Assembly: GCA_029261955.1 (NCBI GenBank)
Contig: JAJDAI010001116.1
Location: 1-5,372 of the forward strand
Direction: 5' to 3'
DNA: 5,372 nucleotides
Source: Deltaproteobacteria bacterium
GTDB taxonomy: Bacteria > Myxococcota_A > UBA796 > UBA9615
Shown: positions 1-5,300 of the stretch, piece by piece
Layout: each line of letters starts with the position of its first letter
Numbering within the stretch: position 1 is the first letter of the stretch
Program-made: the position numbers and the translations under genes
The notes under the pieces: model-generated
The model's input: the letters and a program-made list of their open reading frames with translations, nothing else
Databases searched by the model: none
What the model was told of the DNA's origin: nothing

Positions 1-206
1 CTCGAAAACGCATCTGACATCCGCTCCGTCGGCGTCAGAATTGGCGGCTGGAAGACCCCCCGCCTCGAGTAGTAGCGCACCGTATAGGTTCGCCGTAGGC
101 GCTTCTTCCCCACCGCAAGCGTGACCTCGAATGCGCGGTACGGGTATCCCCACTCGTCGTGGCGTACGCCGCGGTCCCTGATGTATCGGAGCCAGATCTC
201 GTTCAT
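1..206 (-). CDS. Small basic hypothetical protein, 3' end cut off by window edge
   Basis: The ATG is at 206-204 and the frame stays open to the left edge, giving 68 residues (MNEIWLRYIRDRGVRHDEWG... to ...PTERMSDAFS). The start overlaps the TGA stop of the upstream peptidase gene as ATGA, an arrangement typical of translationally coupled genes; this is the main reason for calling it real. The visible part is rich in Arg and aromatic residues (RAFEVTLAVGKKRLRRTYTV, then RYYSRRGVFQPP) and looks like a short beta-rich basic protein. There is no signal peptide, membrane segment or metal-binding cluster. I do not recognise the family. The coupling suggests it works with, or is a substrate or partner of, the cysteine peptidase, but that is inference. 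If the molecule is circular, the frame would continue from 5372 to a TGA at 5308-5306, for a total of about 90 residues. Confidence 0.6.
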   Translation of the reverse strand, partial: MNEIWLRYIRDRGVRHDEWGYPYRAFEVTLAVGKKRLRRTYTVRYYSRRGVFQPPILTPTERMSDAFS

Positions 207-709
207 GGCGCCTCCACCTGCATCACGAGCACCAGCCGCCTCCACAAAGGCAGGAAGCGCTTCACGTCCATTCCGTAGCTCCTGCCCCGCGGGTCTCGAA
301 TCTGCAGCAGACGTGCGTTGATATCGACTCCGTCCACCACGACCCAGTGGCCGTTCGGCGAGTTCGTCTCGTGGATCTGCGCTGCCCAGCTCCAGCCCTG
401 TCCGCAAAGCTGCTGGAGCAGATCCAGCGCCGGTCCATCGGCATCCACGCTGCCTCCCCGCCAGCGGGATGGGTGCTCCAGCCCGTTCATCAGGTTTGCC
501 AGCGGCCTCGGCTCCAACGGCCCCCGCGCCCCCATGGCATGAATGACCTCGATCGCATTCTCCATCCCGCGGTCGATGAGAAGCATCGCGGCACATGCAA
601 GCCCGCAGTCGTCTTCGCCCTGCTGAACCACCACCCGCGGATCGCCCACTCGAGGATTGATCTCCCAGGTCCGCGCCATGCACGCGATCATCGGCCTGCT
701 GGGCCGCAC
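203..709 (-). CDS. C39-like papain-fold cysteine peptidase (168 aa)
   Basis: The protein carries a complete papain-like catalytic set in the expected order. A Gln (Q29/Q30) and nucleophile Cys35 lie in VVVQQGEDDCGLACAAMLL, His121 in NGHWVVVDGVD, and Asp139 in LLQIRDPRGRSYGMD. This spacing and the DCGLAC context match peptidase C39 and C39-like (double-glycine peptidase) domains. At 168 aa it is a stand-alone domain with no ABC transporter or membrane segments, so it is not a canonical bacteriocin exporter. No signal peptide is evident, so cytosolic action is likely. The longest frame starts at GTG 709. In-frame ATGs at 691 and 679 are alternatives; all three have weak ribosome sites, and 691 has AGCAGG just upstream. 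The stop overlaps the next gene (ATGA). Substrate unknown. It could process a partner protein, or be a toxin-like or defence-related effector carried as cargo. Fold and catalytic class are fairly sure; biological role is not. Confidence 0.75.
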   Translation of the reverse strand: MRPSRPMIACMARTWEINPRVGDPRVVVQQGEDDCGLACAAMLLIDRGMENAIEVIHAMGARGPLEPRPLANLMNGLEHPSRWRGGSVDADGPALDLLQQLCGQGWSWAAQIHETNSPNGHWVVVDGVDINARLLQIRDPRGRSYGMDVKRFLPLWRRLVLVMQVEAP

Positions 710-979
710 CGTCCACTTCAGCGGTCGATGTTCCAGTGGGACTCGGTGGCTCCTGTGCAGCCTGAGCTGGTGCGGGTCCTTCGGTGGGACGGCTGTTCCT
801 CTCTCTCTTCATCAGCTGCCCCCTGGGGCTGAATGAAAACGCTGGAAGGTCGATGGCGTCCAGATGAGCCCGCCTGTCGGTGAAGACCGGAACCTCGTCT
901 CAGCCACGATGACGTACGACTGGGACCGTGACGGAGTTCAAGCTGCATCCTCTCGACTCCGTTCGCTGGAACCCCGCCC
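710..979 (-). other. Spacer between rep and the peptidase gene; possible 76-codon ORF
   Basis: These 270 bases separate the rep stop from the peptidase start. A minus-strand frame from ATG 948 to TGA 718 would encode 76 residues rich in Ser, Arg, Gly and Thr (MQLELRHGPSRTSSW...TESHWNIDR). It has GGAG-like sequence upstream and ends 8 nt before the GTG of the peptidase gene. Against it, the composition is low in hydrophobic residues, many codons end in A or T (unlike the neighbours), and no motif is visible. It may instead hold a promoter or untranslated leader for the peptidase pair. No convincing terminator hairpin with a T-run was seen. Confidence 0.3.
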
Positions 980-3178
980 TCAACCGGGCTGCCGGCTGCG
1001 TCGCCTGAGCAGCTCGAACGCAAGCTCCTTGATCATCAATGGAGGAGACTCAGCGGCTTGTGCTTCAAGTCGCTTTCTCAGCACCGCTCGCTCAGCGAGC
1101 ACCACACGCCGCTCGGCCCGCGTGATCTCAAGCATTCCGCGGGCGTTCCACTTCTCCAGCAATCCGTACCAGCGAGTCCCGCTCCTGAACAGCACCAGGT
1201 GCTCCATCACCTGCCGGCGCCAGGCTCGATCGTCGTCGTCGGCGGCGTCTTCGCCCAGCGCGATGGGTCGGGCAAGCGGGTAGACCTCGAAGCCATCAGT
1301 CTTGAGAATGAGTCGCTTGTCGAGGACCGTGTCGATGCTCTCGACAGACTCCAGCTCGATGAATGCTGGGTGGCCTTGCACTTGGGCACGGATCTCAAGG
1401 TCGGCCAAGGGGGCCAGGTCGACCGACCCCAGGCGCGTGGCGGCCTTCAGGAGGGGAGGCGGCAGCTGCTCCACCGGTATCGGCTCTGAGAGCTCATACC
1501 TCGCGCCCCCTCTGGAGCGGCCAGCGGCCTCGACCCGCTGCACCGTCGATTCGAGGTAGCCAGGGGCGATCGAGTTCACCGGCGGGGCATTGAAGCGCGA
1601 CGTCAGCGGCCGACCAAGGTCCGGCATGGGGACCCAGTCAGGCGGTCGCAGCCAGTACGGTTCCGGCTCATTCCGCTCCCTCGCATCTTCGTTTGCCTTC
1701 TCAGCCTCGGCCGCGGCCCGCCGCCAGCCACTCTCCGGCCCACGGCCGAACAGGCCGCCCGTGAACGTGTGCAGGCGCCGACCATGCAGGGTACTCAGCG
1801 CCTCGACGAAGTCCGGGACCTCAAGCTCCCACATGCAGATGGCGTACTTCACCACCTGCCCGATAGCGCCGAGGACCTCGTGCTTCTCCACATCCGTCCA
1901 ATCGACCGCTGGCTTGAGTTCGAGGTCGTTGGCGTCCCTGCTGCGAAGAAAGCGCTCATACGACTCGGGTGTGACCGGGGCGATGGGAAAGACGGCTCCC
2001 CCGACCGGCAGAGCCGCGTACTGAGATGCCGCGTTGCGGCCCCCGTCCGGGATGTCCCGCATCGCCACCCCCTGCGCGCCGAAGCCCGGCATGCCCGCGG
2101 CCTCCGCAACCGAAGCAGTCACCTCGGGCCACGCGTCGACGACCCATCGGCAGAACTCGAAGGCGCTTTCCCGCCTGACCAGCACCAGCACGTGGATGTG
2201 AGCGTGCCACCAGAAGCCCGAAGAACGCGGTGGTCCCCACAGGTCAGGATGGGGCGCCCTTGCGCCGGCAGCACCTCGGGTCACCTCGAAGTTCCGGAGA
2301 GACCCGAACACGAGCACGCTCCAGCCCCGGCGCTTGCGTAGCCGGTCCCAGGCTTTGTTCAGGCGCCCGGCTGCCTGCGCGAGGGTCTCTCCAGCGTTGT
2401 CACGGTGCGTGAGGGTCAGGAGGATCGGCACGAGGTCCTCGGTCTGGAGAGGCGCAATGACCATGCTCGTCAACCGGTGTGCCAGCCGGGCTGCCTCGTG
2501 GCGCGCATGCTCGGGGTCGAATCGCGAGCCGCTCGTGATCTTCGGCGTGGCGATTCGCCCCCCTCCACAGAGGACCTGCACATATCCCCCGCTTCCAGAC
2601 ATCCTGTCGGCGAGGTCCGCCGGGTCGTAGAGCTCCATCCCCACGAAGCGGTCGTTGGTCTCAAGCAGGTCCGGGCCCCTCACGACGCGGATCTTCTTCC
2701 CGCGCACGCGACGGCGTGGGCCCCCGGCCAGTTCCGGCAGTATCCGGCTGCCGTCTTGCCCGGCGGGGCCATCCGAATCCACGAGCGGTGCTTCCTGCAC
2801 CACCTCCACAACCAGCTCTTCGCGCACGAAGTAACCAGCACGCTCGGTCAACCGGTGCACTTGGCGCTGCTTGGACAACAGGTTGGCTTGTTCGTCCAGC
2901 GGCAGGCCGTCCGTCACGCAGACGATGCCATCGCGGCCCAGCGTCGGCTTCCCGGCTAGACGAGGAGGCCCCTTGATGCGCCGATCTGGGTCCCATCGCT
3001 TCTCCTTCCACAGCTTGCGGACGTCTGAGTAGAGGGCAGTCCGGAAGTCCAGATCACCGCTGCACTTCAGGAACACGGTCCGGCGCCGTCCCCGACCGTC
3101 AACCGGGATGCACAACGGGAGACTCTCGGCGACGGCGGGTGCGGAGTGTGTTCCCTGGGGCTCAAGTTCTGCGGGCAT
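980..3178 (-). CDS. HUH-family rolling-circle replication initiator (Rep_1-like), 732 aa
   Basis: This is the probable plasmid initiator, an endonuclease that nicks one origin strand and stays covalently linked through a tyrosine. The Rep_1 core motifs occur in order: motif 1 PILLTLTHRD (251-260), the conserved LRNFEVT (294-300), the metal-binding HUH motif WWHAHIHVLVLV with His327 and His329, and motif 3 GQVVKYAICMW with candidate nucleophile Tyr445. These are followed by the family's GRRLHTFTGGLFGRG (466-480). The Glu that lies four residues before the Tyr in pC194 RepA is a Gln here (Q441). Typical Rep_1 proteins are about 250-350 aa. This one has roughly 245 extra residues in front, and some 250 behind, including an acidic DDDD run near 647-650 and a charged helical tail (682-730). 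ATG 3178 is supported by AGGAG seven bases upstream. It lies downstream of the primase, behind a leader hairpin. An IS91-type transposase is a less likely alternative. Confidence 0.85.
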   Translation of the reverse strand: MPAELEPQGTHSAPAVAESLPLCIPVDGRGRRRTVFLKCSGDLDFRTALYSDVRKLWKEKRWDPDRRIKGPPRLAGKPTLGRDGIVCVTDGLPLDEQANLLSKQRQVHRLTERAGYFVREELVVEVVQEAPLVDSDGPAGQDGSRILPELAGGPRRRVRGKKIRVVRGPDLLETNDRFVGMELYDPADLADRMSGSGGYVQVLCGGGRIATPKITSGSRFDPEHARHEAARLAHRLTSMVIAPLQTEDLVPILLTLTHRDNAGETLAQAAGRLNKAWDRLRKRRGWSVLVFGSLRNFEVTRGAAGARAPHPDLWGPPRSSGFWWHAHIHVLVLVRRESAFEFCRWVVDAWPEVTASVAEAAGMPGFGAQGVAMRDIPDGGRNAASQYAALPVGGAVFPIAPVTPESYERFLRSRDANDLELKPAVDWTDVEKHEVLGAIGQVVKYAICMWELEVPDFVEALSTLHGRRLHTFTGGLFGRGPESGWRRAAAEAEKANEDARERNEPEPYWLRPPDWVPMPDLGRPLTSRFNAPPVNSIAPGYLESTVQRVEAAGRSRGGARYELSEPIPVEQLPPPLLKAATRLGSVDLAPLADLEIRAQVQGHPAFIELESVESIDTVLDKRLILKTDGFEVYPLARPIALGEDAADDDDRAWRRQVMEHLVLFRSGTRWYGLLEKWNARGMLEITRAERRVVLAERAVLRKRLEAQAAESPPLMIKELAFELLRRRSRQPG

Positions 3179-3184
3179 CGGTCT

Positions 3185-3190
3185 TCTCCT
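3185..3190 (-). promoter_or_regulatory. Ribosome binding site of rep
   Basis: The minus strand reads AGGAGA here. AGGAG ends seven bases before the ATG at 3178, close to ideal, which fixes the start of the Rep protein. Confidence 0.75.
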
Positions 3191-3210
3191 GATCGGGGTG
3201 ATGGAACAAA

Positions 3211-3233
3211 CCCACGAGCCATGGGCTCGTGGG
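3211..3233 (-). promoter_or_regulatory. Strong hairpin in the rep leader (attenuator or weak terminator)
   Basis: A perfect 10-bp inverted repeat (CCCACGAGCC at 3211-3220, GGCTCGTGGG at 3224-3233) encloses a 3-nt loop. In the direction of transcription it is followed by TTTGTTCC, a short imperfect U-tract, and then 32 nt to the rep ATG. It lies in the 105-bp gap after the primase stop. There is no room for a full promoter between hairpin and rep, so rep transcripts from upstream must pass through it. That suits attenuation or partial termination, which would keep Rep levels low. A second small stem (GGCGG 3232-3236 with CCGCC 3240-3244) overlaps its right arm by two bases and could compete with it. 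In the other direction there is no U-tract. Confidence 0.6.
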
Positions 3234-3283
3234 CGGCACCCGCCGCTTCGCGACGGGCTGCCGAGCTGGTCTTGATCCGGCCG

Positions 3284-4354
3284 TCACTCGGGGGTCCGAG
3301 CGGAGGCTGGGTTCACCAGATCGGGTTGCGGGGACGTGGCGTCGGGGCTGCCGACGAAGCCGTCTTCCCGCGCCCACTGGCGAAGGAGGTCGCAGGCTTC
3401 GCGGTACGAAATCGCCAGCGACCAGGCGACCAGCCGCGGCGCCGCGAACTCCTGCCCTGGGATCGGCTCCCGTGGGTGGGTCCAGCAACGCCAGGTATTC
3501 CGTGCCGGCCGGAGCACGCAGGAGGGGTTCAGGTCGGGGTGGTCGGGACCAGGGCAGCGAAAGTGGCCGCGACGGTCGATCTGGATGCCCAGCCGGCGCA
3601 TGACCACCGCAATCGGCATCCAGGCCTTCGCAGGCATCCCGATCACCGGCGGATGCACCTCAGGGGGTCTGTTCGGCCGGCGAAACAAGGCCTCCCGCGT
3701 TGGCGCATCCGACCACGCCCCGTAGGGCAGCTCGACCCGTGGTCGATGACGTGACCGCTCGACCACGTCCGGAAGCTCGTCTGCCTGGCCGAAGGGGACC
3801 AGCCAGCCCTCCGGCCGCCCACCCCCGATGGGCCGCCAGCGCGAGCAGGGCATCCGCACCCAGGACCGGGGCCTGTAGAGGCTCAGATCGGGCTGTGGAG
3901 CTCCAGCGGCGCGAGCCAGGCTGCACGCGAGGTGCCGCAGCTCGCTGGGATGAGCCGATTGCCCCGGGTCGAGGCCGAGATCCGCGGTGGCGACGAGCAC
4001 ATGGGTGCCCCTCCGGCCCGAGAAGTCCAGCCGGTGCCTGATCGCGTTTCTGGTGCAGAACCGACCCAGGATCCATGCAGCGCGAAACGGCTCGGACAGG
4101 TCCCAGGCCCCCGCGGCAATCTGGATCCCGTCGAAGTCGAGGACCTGGACCGAACCCCACAGTGGCCGGTCCTCGTCGCCGTCCAGCACCGGCTGCACAC
4201 GTATGAAGGCGGCATCACGGTCCCGCCTCGCGCGGAGCGACGACTCGAGCTGGCTCGGACGCAGCCCCCTGAGCCGGCCCTGGGCGAGGGCGACGGGCAG
4301 GGAGCTGCGCCTCCCGCAGTACAGGACGAGGTAGAGGGGCTGGTCATCGGGCAC
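3284..4354 (-). CDS. AEP-type DNA primase with C-terminal CHC2-like zinc domain (356 aa)
   Basis: This protein probably makes primers for replication of the element. The N-terminal part shows an archaeo-eukaryotic primase (AEP/PrimPol) core. Motif I is VLDFDG with Asp73 and Asp75, motif II is RLDFSGRRGTHVLV with Ser112 and His118, and the motif III region is PDLSLYRPRSWVRMPCSRW with Asp156 and the RxPxS element. The C-terminal part (about 255-330) resembles the zinc domain of bacterial DnaG. Cys267-x4-His272-x17-Cys290-x2-His293 lies in FRCPGPDHPDLNPSC...NTWRCWTH, and is followed by a helical AISYREACDLLRQWA segment like the end of CHC2 domains. DnaG has C-x2-H-x17-C-x2-C, so the 17-residue loop is kept while the last Cys is replaced by His. 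The GTG start at 4354 has GGAG six bases upstream. The gene sits 81 bp after the HTH gene and 105 bp before rep. No helicase domain is visible. Confidence 0.8.
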   Translation of the reverse strand: MPDDQPLYLVLYCGRRSSLPVALAQGRLRGLRPSQLESSLRARRDRDAAFIRVQPVLDGDEDRPLWGSVQVLDFDGIQIAAGAWDLSEPFRAAWILGRFCTRNAIRHRLDFSGRRGTHVLVATADLGLDPGQSAHPSELRHLACSLARAAGAPQPDLSLYRPRSWVRMPCSRWRPIGGGRPEGWLVPFGQADELPDVVERSRHRPRVELPYGAWSDAPTREALFRRPNRPPEVHPPVIGMPAKAWMPIAVVMRRLGIQIDRRGHFRCPGPDHPDLNPSCVLRPARNTWRCWTHPREPIPGQEFAAPRLVAWSLAISYREACDLLRQWAREDGFVGSPDATSPQPDLVNPASARTPE

Positions 4355-4360
4355 AGGGGG

Positions 4361-4364
4361 CTCC
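4361..4364 (-). promoter_or_regulatory. Ribosome binding site of the primase gene
   Basis: The minus strand reads GGAG, six bases before the GTG at 4354. This supports the GTG start over an ATG at 4347, which is in another frame. Confidence 0.6.
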
Positions 4365-4417
4365 AGCAGCCCAGCGGCGGCCGGGAGCTAGCGAGGGGCG
4401 AAACTGGCTAGGGGGGC

Positions 4418-4446
4418 GCTGCGCTCAGGCTGCGCTCAGGCTGCGC
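4418..4446. repeat. Short tandem repeat at the end of the HTH gene
   Basis: The 11-nt unit GCTGCGCTCAG occurs twice (4418-4428, 4429-4439), followed by a third partial copy (GCTGCGC, 4440-4446). The HTH stop codon (TGA, 4438-4436) lies inside the second full copy. Loss or gain of a unit would change the gap to the primase gene but not the HTH protein. It looks like replication slippage. Confidence 0.7.
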
Positions 4447-4627
4447 CGGAACGCCCCACCCCAGCCCTGTGCTCGTCAATCCACCGACGGAGTTCCTCGG
4501 GATCGAAACGAACCATCCGCCGGCTCAGACGGATGTGGGGCACGCGACCGTTGCGCACCCAGAAGTAGAGGGTGTTGATGTTGACCCCGAGAAACTCGGC
4601 GGCCTGGGTGTAGGTGAGCAAGTTCAT
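4436..4627 (-). CDS. Excisionase/AlpA-like helix-turn-helix protein (63 aa)
   Basis: This small single-domain DNA-binding protein of the MerR-like/excisionase type (HTH_17) matches the family consensus along almost its whole length. LLTYTQAAEFLGVNINTLYFWVRNGRVP (residues 3-30) forms the helix-turn-helix, and PHIRLSRRMVRFDPEELRRWIDEHR (30-54) forms the wing and final helix. About 60-70 aa is the usual size. ATG 4627 is preceded by GGGAG with a five-base gap. It is the first gene of the leftward array, with the long repeat-rich non-coding region directly upstream. In plasmids and integrative elements such proteins act as recombination directionality factors or as regulators of replication and excision genes. 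No integrase is in the window, so regulation of its own array is the simpler guess. The DNA site it binds is not known. Confidence 0.8.
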   Translation of the reverse strand: MNLLTYTQAAEFLGVNINTLYFWVRNGRVPHIRLSRRMVRFDPEELRRWIDEHRAGVGRSGAA

Positions 4628-4632
4628 CGTGG

Positions 4633-4637
4633 CTCCC
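4633..4637 (-). promoter_or_regulatory. Ribosome binding site of the HTH gene
   Basis: The minus strand reads GGGAG, five bases before the ATG at 4627, a good site that supports this start. Confidence 0.6.
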
Positions 4638-4717
4638 GTGTTCGCACTGGTCTGGGAGGAGTTCTACGATGTCGGCCGTGGCTGGAATACGAATAGAAAC
4701 AGCCGACTTACCGCCGT

Positions 4718-4912
4718 TTCCCTGCCCTCTTGCTGAGCCCCCAGCGAGGCTGACTCCTGCGAGCGACTCCGCAGACAGAGTCTCCGATGAAGCCATTCCC
4801 GGATCGTCGGCCTGACAGTCGGCCGACCCGACGATCCGGGAATGGCCTCGCCGCGCGCCGCACCCGATGGGCGCTGGCTCGCAGTATCTCGGGGACGGTA
4901 GAGGGCAGGGAA
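4718..4912. repeat. Nested inverted repeats, candidate replication origin or Rep binding locus
   Basis: Three inverted repeat pairs share one centre near 4819. The outermost is a 13-bp pair (TTCCCTGCCCTCT at 4718-4730, complement at 4900-4912). Next is an 8-bp pair (CTGCGAGC at 4757-4764, complement at 4877-4884). Innermost is a perfect 19-bp stem. The blocks come in mirrored order with different spacer lengths (26 versus 15 nt, then 27 versus 30 nt). The spacers do not match, so this is not a simple recent inverted duplication. Similar symmetric arrays serve as initiator binding sites. Its place upstream of a rep/primase array fits an origin, but no function is shown. Confidence 0.6.
4792..4846. 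repeat. Perfect 19-bp inverted repeat able to form a cruciform
   Basis: GCCATTCCCGGATCGTCGG (4792-4810) is repeated as its exact reverse complement at 4828-4846, around a 17-nt centre. The centre contains a second palindrome (GTCGGCCGAC, 4818-4827). It also allows an alternative pairing of GTCGGCC (4806-4812) with GGCCGAC (4821-4827), extended by GAC/GTC. No T-run follows on either strand, so a terminator is unlikely. Such a stem is expected of a rolling-circle double-strand origin, where the nick site is exposed in a hairpin, or of a single-strand origin. Confidence 0.85.
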
Positions 4913-5051
4913 CGCTGTGCTGAAGCGGGAAGACCCGGCAGGTCCTGGCGGGCCAGCCGCCCTCTCGGTCCAGGTTCGCGCGTGATCTTCAGCCGATCCG
5001 ATTCGGCTCGGGCAATCTACGCAGAGTGGGCGCCCGCAGCGGCAGCGGAGA

Positions 5052-5101
5052 CTCCACCGGAGTTCCTCGCGCCAATATCGACAAGATCTTGGCCGGTGGA
5101 G
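5052..5101. repeat. Inverted repeat cluster with an A+T-richer loop
   Basis: CTCCACCGG (5052-5060) pairs with CCGGTGGAG (5093-5101). Inside lie GCCAA (5071-5075) opposite TTGGC (5089-5093) and the perfect palindrome CAAGATCTTG (5082-5091). The stretch AATATCGACAAGATCTTGG is less GC-rich than its surroundings. It could be a second origin element or a protein binding site. Confidence 0.5.
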
Positions 5102-5244
5102 CTGTGATGCCGGGTGCCGCCTTCCGGCCGCGCTAGACCCACCGCAATCCGGTCCGGATCGGTGTTGAGCTCGCGGCCCGTCCGGGGGCGGCCCCAGTTT
5201 CGCCCCCTACCCTGCTCGGTGATGTCTCGACGACATGAGCCCAG

Positions 5245-5270
5245 CAGTCTGCTGTGAGGCGTCCAGACTG
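5245..5270. repeat. 7-bp inverted repeat
   Basis: CAGTCTG (5245-5251) is the reverse complement of CAGACTG (5264-5270). The hexamer CCAGAC is also repeated directly at 5263-5268 and 5274-5279, 11 bp apart (one helical turn). An overlapping short stem, CAGCA-GTC-TGCTG, lies at 5242-5254. A role in protein binding is possible but unproven. Confidence 0.4.
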
Positions 5271-5282
5271 ATTCCAGACCGG

Positions 5283-5300
5283 GCGGGAACGGAATCCCGC
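5283..5300. repeat. 6-bp hairpin GCGGGA/TCCCGC
   Basis: GCGGGA (5283-5288) and TCCCGC (5295-5300) form a stem with a 6-nt loop. No T-run follows on either strand. If the molecule is circular, this stem would lie five bases beyond the stop of the last gene (TGA, 5308-5306) and might end that transcript. Confidence 0.4.

Noticed and set aside
203..709. Bacteriocin ABC exporter with a C39 domain
   Set aside because: The protein ends shortly after the peptidase domain, with no membrane segments or ATPase, and no double-glycine leader peptide gene was found nearby.
347..832. Plus-strand open frame of 161 codons
   Set aside because: It lies antisense to the peptidase gene, whose translation shows a full catalytic triad. 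The plus translation shows no motif and is typical of GC-rich shadow frames.
1769..2959. Plus-strand open frames of 184-190 codons (1769-2341, 2405-2959)
   Set aside because: Both are antisense to rep, which has clear HUH motifs in its own frame. Their products are rich in Pro, Arg and His, with no recognisable domain.
980..3178. IS91/ISCR-type transposase
   Set aside because: The HUH motif is shared, but the EVT segment, single-tyrosine KY motif and GRRLHTFTGGLF block match the plasmid Rep_1 family better. No N-terminal Cys-rich zinc finger and no IS91 ends were seen.
3146..4411. Plus-strand open frames of 159-202 codons (3146-3754, 3932-4411)
   Set aside because: They are antisense to the primase gene, whose motifs and ribosome site support the minus frame.
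4476..4796. Minus-strand open frame of 106 codons upstream of and overlapping the HTH gene
   Set aside because: It has no ribosome site, starts inside the 19-bp palindrome, and runs out of frame through the HTH gene. A frameshifted N-terminal extension of the HTH protein was considered, but the HTH domain is already complete from its own ATG.
4792..4846. Intrinsic terminator
   Set aside because: No T-run follows the stem on either strand, and no gene ends just before it.
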